From positions 127,291,470 through 127,355,469 of the forward strand of contig CM043962.1 in assembly GCA_014529385.2 (NCBI GenBank): a stretch of DNA of 64,000 nucleotides, given 5' to 3'. Shown in pieces: positions 20,780-32,562 of this stretch. The stretch comes from Adiantum capillus-veneris (lineage: Eukaryota; Streptophyta; Polypodiopsida; Polypodiales; Pteridaceae). Position 1 is the first letter of the stretch. The number at the start of each line of letters is the position of its first letter. A program made the position numbers and the translations under genes. The notes below the pieces were generated by a model. The model ran no database searches, had not been told where the DNA came from, and was given only the letters and a program-made list of their open reading frames with translations.

Positions 20780-23700
20780 CTTAGTCTTCTTCGACAGGTG
20801 GGAATTCCTCGGCCATCCCTTGCCTGGGTCAACATGCAATCCAACTCCAACTGACATATATCACCGCACCGCATAGGCATTCGTTGGCCCCTCGGCTCAG
20901 CCCGATATTCCACTATTGTCATACTTTCTTGACTAATGATTCCTCGAGGAGGAACCCATCGACCGTCTAGTGTTTGTTTGAGTCTGAAAACCATCCACAC
21001 CTCACCTACCCCAGCCTCGAGGAAACCTGATCTAAGCTTACGGTATGAGAAACAACTTTCCCTTTATTCGCACCCATTCTGCACATTCCCCTTTCCGATT
21101 AATAGCATTCAGGGGTCGATCCTCTCGACTATGAGCCCCTTGTTGTCTTTCCCATTATACCTACCAGCCAACTCGCATAATTGCACCATCAGCAATCCCT
21201 GCTCAGCCACATTGAGTAACGTGCCAGGGGGCTCCCTATCCACAAACCCAGATAGCCCAGGTCGCCATCTGTGACTTTTACAACAGTCCACTTTAATAAG
21301 CAATATAGAGCCCCTGCTTAGGGTATGAGAAACAACTTTCCCTTTATTCGCACCGTTGGTTAGGTGGGTCTGAGTCCTTATGCTTAACAACCAACTGGCC
21401 GCCCTATTCCATGCTGCTTCTAGTGAGCATCAGGTTCAAATACCAACAAACGAGCATAAAACGAATTGTGGGTTCTATATCCCAAAACCCCGAAGTACTG
21501 ACATTTATGAGAAAAATTTCGGACCAAACTATTATATCCCTGCATCTCACTCGGCTATCTAGCCCGGATATTATCTGTGCATGTCATCTGGACCATAGGG
21601 GGGTTGTCTGATGTATCTCAAGACGCCTCGCATCTTCTAGTAATTACCTCGTAGAGGAAAAATCTCATGGCCATTTGTGGCCTGCATTCGAACCAGCCCC
21701 TTCTGATCCATTAGGAGCAACACCTATTTTTTTACCTCTTGTTGAGCAAGACCAGAAAACGGCTCTAATCCTTTGGGCTGGATTTTGGCAGATGCAATGA
21801 GTGTGAGGTCCTTTGGGATGGGGAATTGATGGCCTACGAGCCAGATGGGAAGATTGCGGGCTACTTAAGTGAAACTGATGATAAGGAGCGTCAGGTGGAG
21901 CTTGCCGACTCTCTCCCCTCAGACAATGGGGAATTGCCAGTATTCGTGAACATGCATGACTCAGAAGCTAAGAAAGGGCTGATCCCCAAAACCATCCACA
22001 TTCCACCCCGGAATGGCTTGCATCCATACCTCACCTGCTCTGGCCTCGAGGCAACCTGATCTTAGCTTCCCCATCGAGCTTTTTCCTAACCGAAGACCAA
22101 TGGGATCACGCTTACAACCAAAATGAATAGCCAGGCCTCTCGTTAGCTCGGAGCCCTCGAGGCCTGGGAGCATGAAAGTGAGCTAGTAATGCGAGGCCAA
22201 GAAGAGGTGGAGGGTCCTGAAGTGTTCTCCAAAAATGGGACCCATAACACTCACCCCTCCCCCAAAAAAGCTCGATGTCCTCATCGAGTGTACATACATT
22301 ATCCATAGAGCAATAACCCCCAAAGTTCCGGGCGCAGCTTACATTGTTGGACACCACTCGAAGCCACATATGTAGTGTCATCCATTATTGCCATAATTTT
22401 AGTCCAAACAATCAACCAAACAAAGTCGCTCGATCGCCTTCCCCGCATTTCTGATTTACCCATCAATGCACTGCCCTGTTGGCTGCAATAAGCATATAGT
22501 TTTTTGCCGCTTCGATACCCGAAATCTAGTGGCGCCATCTTAACCAACACCATTGAATGAGAAAAAGTGTGTTCATGATCACTCTCCAAGCATACCCATC
22601 ATCATCATTGACCCCGCATTTTCCTGTTGTGGCTCCAATCCCAGCCACTAGCCAAACGAAGCAACTGAAATAAAACGCGGGCCGGTGCTCACTGGAGCCC
22701 GCCCGCTCGAAATATGGATCGTGCCTTACATCGGCCAACTTTTCCTCCCATTAATATTTGAGCGACACCTCACCTGGTTCGCATGACCAGTCAAAAACAC
22801 CATTCTTTTCAGTATCTCGCAAATAGTACTCCCCCTCTCTGATTAGCCCTCTTCGAGGAGGGATAAACCATCGGCCAACCACCTGTTTTTCTTGCTTCCT
22901 GATATGCCAGGCACGGTATCAAGTACACTCTACCCGTCTTGCACTCTCTCGTAATCCGCTTCGTCGTGGGGGATGCAGCGGCCATCTGTGGCTTGCAGTA
23001 AAACCAGCCCCTGCTGATCCATTAGGTACACCACACAACTGCTTACCTCTTGCTCATCAAGACTAGAGAACGGTTGTAGTTCCCTTGGATTATCCTTGCA
23101 TCGGCCAAGCGTTATTATCTCTACACCTCCATGCATGCATGTTGTCTTATCATCAAACACATCCCCGCATTGGGCACCTTCTCCGGGATCCTATACGACA
23201 TTCTTCCAACGTATAGTCTCTCCACATAAGTGGTCCAAAGGAGCCAATGACCCCGTTACGGAGCCCCATCCATTATGCATCAAGCCCCTGCTTTCGTCTA
23301 CTTGAAAGACCTCGCAAAGCTGCCCGCTCGAAGGGCCACCATTGGTCACTGCCACACTTTGTCTGAGGATTCTATTAGAAAAAACCAGTCAACTCGCATG
23401 TGTTTACCTTCAGTTGGCCCTGCTCAATCCCATTGAGTAACCCATTAGAGGGCTCCTCATTCATAAAACCAGGCAGCCCCGGTCGCCATACATCTCTCTT
23501 AAACAATTGGTTTCCCTGTTCCATGCTGCTCCTCGTGAGCATAAGGTGCCAATACCACAAAATGAGCATAAAAAACAAATGGGTTCTATCTCCCGGTAGG
23601 ACCTCCAAATACTGACATCTTTGGACACCCACTCGGCCCACTCTCTGTCATATCCCTGCATCATAAGGTGCCAATACCACAAAATGAGCATTAAAAAAAT

Positions 23701-24340
23701 ATGGGTTCTATCTACCCGTAGGACCTCCAAATACTGACATCTTTGGACACCCACTCGGCCCACTCTCTGTCATATCCCTACATCTCGCCCGGCTCTCTAG
23801 CCCGTACCAATTGTAGCCCTCTAGCCCGTACCAATTTTCCATGCCATCTCGACCATTGAGGAGGTCGTCCACCACATCGCAGGACGCCTCAAGTAAAAGG
23901 ACATCTAGTCCTCCGAGTGAACCATATCTGGCCAGTCAAGACAGGCTCGGAAGGTTAAGCTGCCCATAGTTAGGCTTCGTGCATCTCCCACCAATTGGTA
24001 CCTCGTCAAGGGTACCACGATTGAGAACTGGCCAACCGTGCCATCCTCAGCCTTATAAATGTGCATTTATTGAGTATATATGTGACCTTGGTGGTCTCTC
24101 CTGAGAAGGCCAGAAGCAGAAGGACAAGTACCAGCCAAGTACCCACAACATTAAAAATCAAGGACCCATGAACTTCATCATTTTTCCAGCAATAGTCGAA
24201 CCTTTTCAGCCCATCTTCATCAACGTTTTCAGCCTTCAACCCAGCGTTTGCAGCACCACCAGCGCTATTAGTTTTCAACACTTACTGCCATGATGTTGCA
24301 GATTTCAGCCCTGCACCATTAGCGTTTTCATCATTCAGCA
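20780..24340. repeat. unclassified repeat region, modules shared with 26.5-31.6 kb
   Basis: GC-richer sequence composed of modules that recur in the window. One about 150-bp core (tccatgctgctcct...gagcataa...gggttctat...actcggcccactctctgtcatatccctgcatct) occurs here near 21410-21560 and 23515-23780, and again near 26600, 27790, 29775 and 30975, always in the same orientation. A second module of about 1 kb (23310-24330) recurs at 30770-31655. Minus-strand readings contain recurrent phrases (DGRWVPPRG at 20955; GRWFIPPRRG at 22860; MDQQGLVLLQATDGR at 23000) but no family that I recognise. At 22249 a minus-strand purine tract followed by TGTTATGGG resembles a PPT-LTR junction. Confidence 0.5.
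23540..23782. repeat. tandem duplication, unit about 123 bp
   Basis: The block from cataaggtgccaatacc to gtcatatcccyrcat occurs at about 23540-23662 and again at 23663-23785 with few differences. It duplicates part of the core module of the surrounding repeat. Confidence 0.85.
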
Positions 24341-24529
24341 TTTAGCCTCGTAGTACCAAGTACCTACAGCAAGTACCAAGCATCAGTATCGTACCAAGCA
24401 CCTGCATCAAGTTCTTGTCAGCATCTCAGCATCTAGGATCATTGTAACAACATTGTGCAAGTCATAAAAGCAAGTACTTGCTCTAGCAACAGAGCAAGGG
24501 GCCCCTTAAGGGTGGTTGGTTTCTGTGAG

Positions 24530-24989
24530 GCGTGATGCAGATATGCGATTGACCAGAGCCTATGCAGCATTGGGGAGACTTGAGCGGATATGTTCGCAGG
24601 TTCAGTTCTAGGAACCTCGGACAAAGCTTTGGCTTTTTGACACTTTGGTCACTTCGGCCATGCTGTATGGAGTGTAAATATGGGGCCCCTCAATTGATCA
24701 TCATAGCAGAGTTGGCAGTATTGATGGATGGAAATGTATGGAGAAGCCATTGGTGTCTATGATTTCTCGGATGATTAAGGCCAAGGCCTCAGTACCACAT
24801 GACAATGTTAGGGTGGACCTCGCTACTCCTCCATTGGTAGTGGAGGCACTCACTCGATCAATTTCATTTATGAATAGCAATTGGGATCTCCCTAGAGACA
24901 TATATGCTCGACTAGCACTAGCTTCGCAACAGCAGGCATTCCAGGGAGATAGATCATGTTGGTATGCAAAGATGGCATCTTGGTTTTAG
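24530..24989 (+). pseudogene. LINE (non-LTR) reverse transcriptase C-terminal fragment
   Basis: The plus-strand reading RDADMRLTRAYAALGRLERI, a stop, LWLFDTLVTSAMLYGV, a second stop and IWGPS corresponds to the thumb region after the RT core of plant LINE ORF2 proteins (the LFDxLVxPxLLYGxExWG block). It continues open as MEKPLVSMISRMIKAKASV to CWYAKMASWF at 24989. In LINEs this part follows the catalytic domain. The palm, endonuclease and 3' tail are absent, so it is a short captured or decayed piece. The assignment rests on one conserved block plus the downstream context. Confidence 0.55.
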
Positions 24990-25089
24990 TTACATGGCTT
25001 TAGCATGGACCAGCTACCCCCATTTTAGTACTCTCTGGATGCAACCTCCATCCCCCTCACAAGGGCAGAGAACAATACATTGCCAAGCA

Positions 25090-26520
25090 CATCATGTTTT
25101 TCCAACAACCCCTGATTAGCAATCTCATCATGAATTTTCTCACGCATGTGAAAATCTATGTAGGGCCACATACCTCTCAAGGTGCAAGCATAGGTGATTG
25201 CATTTGGAGAAAGGACTTTCCTTCATATCCAATTAAAACATCCTGGATGTTCTTTGCAGCATCTGTGTTGTACATATCCTGCAATTAATGCGTTCCAAGA
25301 GACGCAATTTTGGATAGAAAGCTCATCAATAGAACTTTCCATGCTTTGATAGCGGCACCAAATTTGGATTTTTCTGGTTTCAAGAAGTTTCCTTGCCACA
25401 TCATGTAGGGAAACATAAGGGCAAGCATAGCTGATTGTATTTGTAGAGAGCCCCCTCCCTTCGCATCCAATGAAAACAACACAGAGCTTTATTTCCACAA
25501 CCATGTTGGGCATATCTTGCATTCCTAGACACAATATTTTTTACAAAGAGCTCATCAAGTTCATTCATAAGGGCACCACATTTGGCACATGTGTTTCCAA
25601 CACCTCTTGGCTAGAAATCTCATCATGAGTTCTCTCACCCATATGAAGATGTTGTGTAGGGCAACACCCCTTCAAGGTGCAAGCATAGGCGATTTCATTT
25701 GAAGAAAGTTGTTGCCTTCATATCTGGTTAAAACATCCTAGTGCTTCCTTGCAATAGCCATGTTGGGAATATGCTACAATGAACGCATCCAGGAGATGAG
25801 ATTTTCACTAAACAGCTCATCAAGAAGTTCTAATGCTTTGATAATGGGACCACATTTCGCATTTGCATCCAATCTTTAAAACCTGCTTGCCACACCATGT
25901 TAGGTAACATAAGGCCACATTCCTCCAATGTGCAAACATATTGCATCCAGAGAGAGGCCTTTTTTGCATATATGTGACACAGACCTTCCTTGCCACAACC
26001 ATGTTGGGCCAACAAAAGCTCACCAGCAACTTTTCATTCTTTCATAAAGAGACCACATGTGGCATACAAAGTGACAAATGCATTTCCAAGGATGAGTATT
26101 TGCAACTGCCCCTACCTACCATTCTCATCGTCGCGAATTCTCTGAAGCACATGAGAGACCCACACACCTTCAACGTTCAAGCATAGGTAAAAACAACCTT
26201 GCACCTACTGACACTGCCCTTGGTAAAATCGCACCACATCTGGTATACATCTCGACCTTAGGCCTTCAAGGTGCAACAATAGGTGATAGCATCTAGAGAG
26301 ATGCCTTGTCCTTCAAGTAGGAAGCATAGGTGATTGCATCTAGAGAGAGACCTTCTGTTTGCACTAAGTGAAAGTAGCACAAACTTCCTTGTTAGAGCCA
26401 AGTTGTTCTTAAAACATCTCAGCGCTTCCTTTCCACAACATGCTCAGTAGCATAAGGACACACGCCTTCAAGGTGAAAGCATAGGTGATTGCATCTGCCA
26501 CCTCCTTTGGCAATCATATA
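25090..26520 (-). pseudogene. decayed pentatricopeptide repeat (PPR) gene fragment
   Basis: Minus-strand readings in shifting frames show the hallmarks of plant PLS-class PPR proteins: NCVSWNALIAGYVQH (about 25300), LSPNAITYACTLRG (about 25190), HDEIANQGLL (about 25120), and repeated DAITYA-type and TLKACGSL-type blocks up to 26500. PPR proteins bind organellar RNA in mitochondria or chloroplasts. Here stops and frameshifts occur every 30-60 codons and no start, transit peptide or C-terminal E/DYW domain is visible. It lies between unclassified repeat modules, and a related piece occurs at 29380-29700, so the fragment probably moved and duplicated with the repeats. Confidence 0.65.
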
Positions 26521-28090
26521 GACCAAGGCATTGCCACCCATTCGCATCGTTAGTCAGGTGGGTCCGAGACCCCATCCTTCCATACCAGCCATCTGGCTAC
26601 CCTGTTCCATGTTGCTCCCAATGAGCATCAGTTTCCAGTACCAAAGGATGAGCATAAAAAAGAATCTAGGTTCCATATCCCAACACCCCCAAGTAATGTC
26701 ATTTTCAAACACACACTCGGCCCACACTTTGTCATATCCCTGCATCTCTTTCGACTCTCTACTCTAGATACCACTTGTCCATTCTATCGGGAACATTGAG
26801 GGGTCGCCCGCTGTATCGCAGGACGCCTCAAGCAAAGGGACATCCGTACATGTGTGTTCATGATAGGACCTCCACCCTCTTGCTCAACTGTATCCTAATG
26901 ACGACCACTCCCGGAGGGTCCACTTTAGACCGTCTCGGCTCAGCGACTAAACCATAATAGGACTCAGAATCCCTTCCATTTATAGAGTCTCCATAACCAC
27001 AACCATAACTTGATCATCGTGCATTTCTTTGTCGAAGGGACTTGCACCCAACACGTTTCCATAACACAGACCTGGTTGTCTAGTGATTGACATTACCAAC
27101 ATCTGCATGCCCTTGTCACGCATCTCTTCGTCGAAAGGGCTCGTGCCCGCTACTTCTCCATAAAACAGGCCTTTGTCACGCCTTTCCTGGTTTTGCCTGC
27201 ATAATATCCCCGGCTCAGCCTTCAATACCACAGCTTGCCTTCTCTCAACCTGATTTCGGATAGGTTTAGGTGGTTCTACTGGTGACCCCTGGCTGCTGGC
27301 CTTCTTTGTCGATACCCATTCTGCTTCGCGTGCACTCTCGGGAAAAGTCTCCCACAAGGAGGCCGGTACCGCCAGATAACCTGAAAACGGCACTCCACGA
27401 AATCCCTCCAACAACCTCTCGTGCCCTTGATGCCCACAAGCCAACAATCACCTCCTTGCACTCCCCCCCACTTCCTTCATTTGCACCATACTCACTGTGT
27501 GAGTCTGGCTCACTAGCCACCGATTTCCTCAGTTCTAGTTTGCTAAACACAGCACCATCATGCATAGGCCAGATGGCTCATACTGAACTTGCAAAGCTGC
27601 CCGCTCGGAGGGCCACCAGTGGTCACTACCACACTTTGGCTCAGGATTCTAAAAAAAAAAACAGTCAACTCGCATGTCTTTACCTTCAGTCAGCCCTGCT
27701 CAAACCAATGAGTAACCCATTAGGGGGCTACTTATTCATAAAACCAGGCAGCCCCAGTCGCCATACATCTTTCTCAAACAACTGATTGCCCCGTTCCATG
27801 TTGCTCCTCGTCAGCATAAGGTCCCAATACCACAAAATGAGCATAAAAAAAAAATTGGGTTCTATCTCCCGGTAGGAGCTCCAAATACTAACATCTTCGG
27901 ACACCCACTCGGTCCACTCTTTGTCATATCCCGGCTACCAACTGTCCATGCCATCTCGACCATTGAGGAGTTCGTCCACCACATCGTAGGACGCCTCGAG
28001 TAAAAGGACATCCAATCCTTCGAGTGAACCATATCTGGCCAGTCAAGACAGGCCCGGAAGCTTAAGCTGCCCATAGTTAGGCTTCGCTGC
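26390..28090. repeat. direct duplication, copy B
   Basis: Matches 29565-31270 at an offset of about 3,176-3,180 bp with a few percent differences. It starts inside the PPR-like sequence (gcataggtgattgcatctgc) and runs through the ORF at 26980-27447 to the gcccatagttaggcttcg block near 28085. Confidence 0.85.
26980..27447 (-). pseudogene. unrecognised ORF in duplication copy B
   Basis: 155 codons, minus strand, and I do not recognise the family. Visible features: an aromatic/Glu-rich N-terminal part (SLWETFPESAREAEW), a basic middle (RNQVERRQAVVLKAEPG) and two similar C-terminal units, GLFYGEVAGTSPFDEEM and GLCYGNVLGASPFDKEM, spaced 39 residues apart. The same frame exists in copy C (30035-30622), where it is cut by one stop at a different place. 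Here the frame ends early relative to C. Conservation of the frame in two copies suggests an ancestral protein longer than either, possibly from the repeat's autonomous relative. Function unknown. Confidence 0.4.
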
Positions 28091-28139
28091 ATACTGGCGC
28101 TGCCCCCATTGGGCAAATCGAGCAATCAGTGCATCTTCC

Positions 28140-29360
28140 CAGAATGTGTTGGCCGTGCCCCTGTTGGGAAAATCCCACAATCATTGTGCATTCCACTATC
28201 CAGCGATGTTCAGCGTGCTCGTACGCTCCCAACAGATTCCAAAATAGTGTATAGGGTGTAGGGAGGATGGGGAATCAATGTCAGAGCCCTTAGTAGGCTG
28301 AGAACAAGGAAAATAGAAGTAGAAGTATGGCTGAAATCTGATGATCATCTCTTGAGTGCCCATGTATGCATTTCTAAGAGTTTCCACAATCGTCTCAAAT
28401 GCGCTTACATTGAAATGCAACAAATCCACCATTTGGCCCTGTATTTCTAACAGCTTCGTGAAGGGAAAGCTGAGTACTAAAACTGTGGCTCTTTTGTTGC
28501 TTCCTTTACCAACTCTTGCACGCAGGCAAGTGAGCACCTTAATGGCTTTTGTCGTACCTTCACAATCCAACCACTACTAAGGCGCAGCACTTCGCACACC
28601 GCAACTCTGAAAACATCAACAGCACGGCAGTCACATGGCTTTTCATCTGAAATCATCTCAATTTTGACTACCCCTGCAGCCCTGCAAGGCATAACAAGCA
28701 GCTCAACTACAATGAAGCTAGCCATGCCCATGAATGCTTCTACAATCCAGTTATTGTAAAGGACTCATCACTTGAATCTTTGTTGGTCCTGGTGAGTATG
28801 ACCACACCACCACTCGTAAAGGCAGACATTGCACCAGAAAATCCATAAAGGTTGCTCTGTCTTAGAAAGCTTGTGAAAATCACCCACGGTATTAGAGCAG
28901 CTAGTGTAGAAAAGGTAAGTCTTTGGACACTAAAACAACAAGCAAACCATAAATAAATCCTGCCACAGTGCCTTGTGTGTGTAGAGCGGTATTTTTGAAC
29001 GAGCTTTGCTTAACCCTATATTGTCCATTACATGTATGCATGCTCCTATTGTCAAGGGGGACCCATTGGCCATCTATGGATGCATTAGTAGCATACTCCG
29101 CTGTTCTATGTGGCATGACCTACGTGATCCCACATCCGGCTTCAAAAAACCAGCAAGAAGCTCTAATTCGCCTGGCTTAGTGCTTCTTTGGCTGATCATG
29201 CTTAGTGTCCCTTTTGCTTCCACTTCCTCATACATCCTGGTCTCTTTGTATTGCATTGTCATTGTACCTGCAATCCAATCATGGGGCCCTTTCCCCAAGT
29301 GCCATTGGGCACCATATTTGTCATACATATCAATAATGCATTGGAAAACACAACATCATT
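28140..29360. other. sequence unique to this segment, no recognised gene
   Basis: Lies between the two duplication copies. Minus-strand open stretches at 28196-28570 and 28477-28731 overlap in different frames; one contains VVKIEMISDEKPCDCRAVDV and another LEIQGQMVDLLHFNVSAFE. These look protein-like but match no family I know, and there is no credible start or splice structure. A plus-strand stretch at 29006-29425 has nothing recognisable. Confidence 0.35.
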
Positions 29361-29379
29361 CTCCAACAGTCCCCCGACT

Positions 29380-29700
29380 AGCATCTCATCTTGAATTCAC
29401 TCACCCATGTCGAGGTCTTGTATAAGGCCTTCCTTTTGAGCCCGCTTAAAACATCCAAGAGCTTTCTTGCCATAGCCATGTTAGGAATATCCTTCCACGA
29501 ACGTGTTCCAAGAGATGACATTTTGGACATAAAGTTAATCAACAACTTCTTGTGCTTTGAACAGGGAACCACATTTGGCATTTGCATCCGGTTCATTGAG
29601 TTTCCTTGCCACACCATACTCTATAGCATAAGGAAACATGTCTTCAAGGTGAAAGCATAGGTGATTGCATCTGCCACCTCCTTTGGCATCCATATAGACC
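29380..29700 (-). pseudogene. second PPR-like fragment
   Basis: The minus-strand reading contains a SLGT-type remnant of the VSWN block followed by WKDIPNMAMARKLLDVLSGLK and, nearer 29640, the DAITYA-type codons seen in the larger fragment. The end nearest copy C is part of the direct duplication (aaggtgaaagcataggtgattgcatctgccacctcc is present in both). Too short and broken to code. Confidence 0.5.
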
Positions 29701-31270
29701 AAAGCATTGCCACCCATTCGCATTGTTAGTCAGGTGGGTCCGAGACCCCATCCTTCCATACTAGCCATCTGGTTACCCTGTTCCATGTTGCTCCCAATGA
29801 GCATCAGTTTCCAGTACCAAAGGATGAGCATAAAAAAGAATCTAGGTTCCATATGCCAACACCCCCAAGTAATGTCATTTTCAAACACACACTCGGCCCA
29901 CACTTTGTCATATCCCTGCATCTCTTTCGACTCTCTACTCTAGATACCACCTGTCCATGCTATCGAGATCATTGAGGAGGTCGCCCGCTGTATCCTAGGA
30001 CGCCTCGAGCAAAGGGACATCCATACATGTGTGTTCATGACAGGTCCTGCACCCTCTTGCTCAAGTGTATCCTAATGACGACCACTCCTGGAGGATCCAC
30101 TTTAGACTGTATCGGCTCAACGACGACTAAACCATAATAGGACTCAGAATCCCTTCCATTTATAGTCTCCATACCCACAACCATGACCTGATCATCGTGC
30201 ATTTCTTTGTCGAAGGGACTTGCACGTGACACGTTTCCATAACACAGACCTGGTTGTCCCGTGATTGACATTACCAACATCTACATACACTTGTCACGCA
30301 TCTCTTCGTCGAAAGGGCTCGTGCCCGCTACTTCTCCATAAAACAGACCTTTTTCATGCCTTTCCTGGTTTTGCCTGCATAATATCCCCGGCTCAGCCTT
30401 CAATACCACAGCTTGCCTTCTCTCAACCTGATTTCGGACAGGTTTAGGTTGTTCTACTCGTGACCCCTGGCCGCTAGCCTTCTTTGTCGATACCCATTCT
30501 GCTTCGCGTGCACTCTCGGGAAAAGTCTCCCACAAGGAGGCCGGTGCCGCCAGATAAACTGAAAACGGCACCCCATGAAACCCCTCCAACAACCTCTCTT
30601 GCCCTTGATGCCCACAAGCCAACAGTCACCTCCTTGCACTCCCCCCCCACTTCCTTCATTCTCTCCATACTCACTGTGTGAGTCTAGCTCGCTGGCCACC
30701 GATTTTCTCAGTTCTCGTTTGCTAAACACATCGCCATCATGCATAGGCCAGATGTCGCATACTGACCTTGCAAAGCTGCCCGCTTGGAGGGCCACCATTG
30801 GTCACTGCCACACTTTGGCTCAGGATTCTATAAAAAAAAACCAGTCAACTCGCATGTCTTTACCTTCAGCCAACCCTGCTCAAACCAATGAGTAACCCGT
30901 TAGGGGGCTCCTTATTCATAAAACCAGGCAGCCCCAATCGCCATACATCTCTCTCAAACAACTGATTGCCCCGTTCCATGCTGCTCCTCGTGAGCACAAG
31001 GTGCCAATACCACAAAATGAGCATAAAAAAAATATGGGTTCTATCTCCCAGTAGGAACTCCAAATACTAACATCTTCGGACACCCACTCGGTCCACTCTT
31101 TGTCATATTCCTACATCTAGCCCGGCTACCAACTGTCCATGCCATCTCGACCATTGAGGAGGTTGTCCACCACATCACAGGACGCCTCGAATAAAAGGAC
31201 ATCCAGTCCTCCGAGTGAACCATATCTGGCCAGTAAAGACAGGCCCGGAAGCTTAAGCTGCCCATAATTA
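29565..31270. repeat. direct duplication, copy C
   Basis: Counterpart of copy B. Beyond 31270 its similarity switches to the module at 23940-24330 (lines such as ctcgtcaagggtaccac and gtgaccttggtggtctctcctgagaaggcc), so the copies are mosaics of the same module set and not a simple tandem pair. Confidence 0.85.
30035..30622 (-). pseudogene. unrecognised ORF in duplication copy C (one internal stop)
   Basis: Same minus-strand frame as the ORF in copy B. It is open from 30622 to 30281, where TAG replaces a glutamine codon that copy B retains, then open again to 30035. It carries the two SPFD(E/K)EM units and extends about 40 residues past the end of the copy B reading (YYGLVVVEPIQSKVDPPGVV). 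Lesions in B and C are at different places, so the common ancestor probably had a longer intact frame. No known domain seen. Confidence 0.4.
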
Positions 31271-31775
31271 GGCTTCGCCCGCAACTCCCACCAATGGGTA
31301 CCTCGTCAAGGGTACCATGAATGAGAACTGGCCAACGGTGTAATCCTCAGCCCCATAACTGTGCATTTATGGAGTATATATGTGACCTTGGTGGTCTCTC
31401 CTGAGAAGGCCAAAAGCAGAAGGACAAGTACCAGCCAAGTACCCACAACACCACAAATCAAGGACCCATAAACTTCAGTGTTTTTCTAGTATCAGTCTAA
31501 CCATTTCATCCCATCTTCATCAGTGTTTTCAGCCTTCAGCCTAGCATTTGCAGCACCACTAGCGCTATGAGTTTTCAACACTTACTGCCATCATGTTGCA
31601 GATTTCAGTATTGCACCATTAGCGTTTTCATTATTCAGCATTTAGCGTTTTTGATAGGCCAGATGTCGCATACTGGCATTTCCACATTGATCAAAGGGTA
31701 GGAGTCCAAATAGTCCTCCTGAGGCTCCTCATATCCCCCAAGATTTACATCTGGCTCGTAGGTCCATCCCCCATC

Positions 31776-31777
<2 letters not shown>

Positions 31778-31841
<64 letters not shown>
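31778..31841. repeat. (AG)n microsatellite
   Basis: About 64 bp of AG dinucleotides. Confidence 0.95.
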
Positions 31842-31844
<3 letters not shown>

Positions 31845-32394
31845 GTACCTGCCTTTACTTTAGAGCAGAACAGATTGCGAGAAGAGAAGGTTGAATAAAG
31901 CAGAAGAAACTAACGTCGGGTGCAGAGAAAGAGTGAGAAAGTGGGAGAGAGAAAAGTCACGATCTAAAGTCACGATCTCATTTGTGTCTTTTCGCTAACA
32001 TGGCATAGATCTCCTTTCAGCTTTCAAAAAATAGTCTTTGGGCTAACTGCCCTAATCATCAAGAAAAGTCATTGGAACAAACAAGATCTTACCTTGTCTT
32101 AAAGAATCCTGCGAGTCCAGTGCATGTGAAGAGCATGTCGAGTTGAATCCATCGTGACGAGTAGGCAAATAATGATGTCCTTGACATAGTAGTTGGTGTT
32201 ACAACAAAAGTGTAAAAAATGATGAGGTGGAATTTATTCCTCCTTACTGGCACACCATGCATGCTTATGAGAACAATAAAGCCCCCTTGTAGGCTCGCCC
32301 CCCTCCTTGTAGGGATATTTTTGACTTTGGATGAGCAAGCCCCTTAGTCATCAAGCATGACTAAGCACTTGAAGTAGGGGGTGTTCCCACAAGC

Positions 32395-32562
32395 ATCTCA
32401 GGCAAGCTTCTCAAGGCACCTCAAGCACCTTAATCATGCACCAAGTCAAGCACCTCAAGCATGGAGCCAGTCAAGCACCTCAAGCATCTTAATCAAGCAC
32501 CTCAAGCATGACAAGCACCTCAAGCAGGACAAGCACCTCAAGCACGACAAGCACCTTGAGCT
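32395..32562. repeat. minisatellite of CAAGCACCT-type units
   Basis: Imperfect tandem array of AAGCACCTCAAGCA with variable 2-6 bp spacers (tgac, ggac, cgac), about ten units. Unit length varies from 14 to 20 bp. Confidence 0.85.

Noticed and set aside
25090-26520. A functional PPR gene
   Set aside because: Stops and frame changes every few dozen codons, no start or C-terminal domain.
27270-27785. 171-codon plus-strand ORF
   Set aside because: It is antisense to the minus-strand frame conserved in both duplication copies, and its counterpart in copy C is broken differently.
28196-28731. A small host gene
   Set aside because: Two overlapping frames with protein-like composition but no start context, splice signals or known domain; kept only as unrecognised sequence.
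32395-32562. CRISPR-like array
   Set aside because: Units are 9-20 bp with tiny variable spacers in a plant genome; it is a minisatellite.
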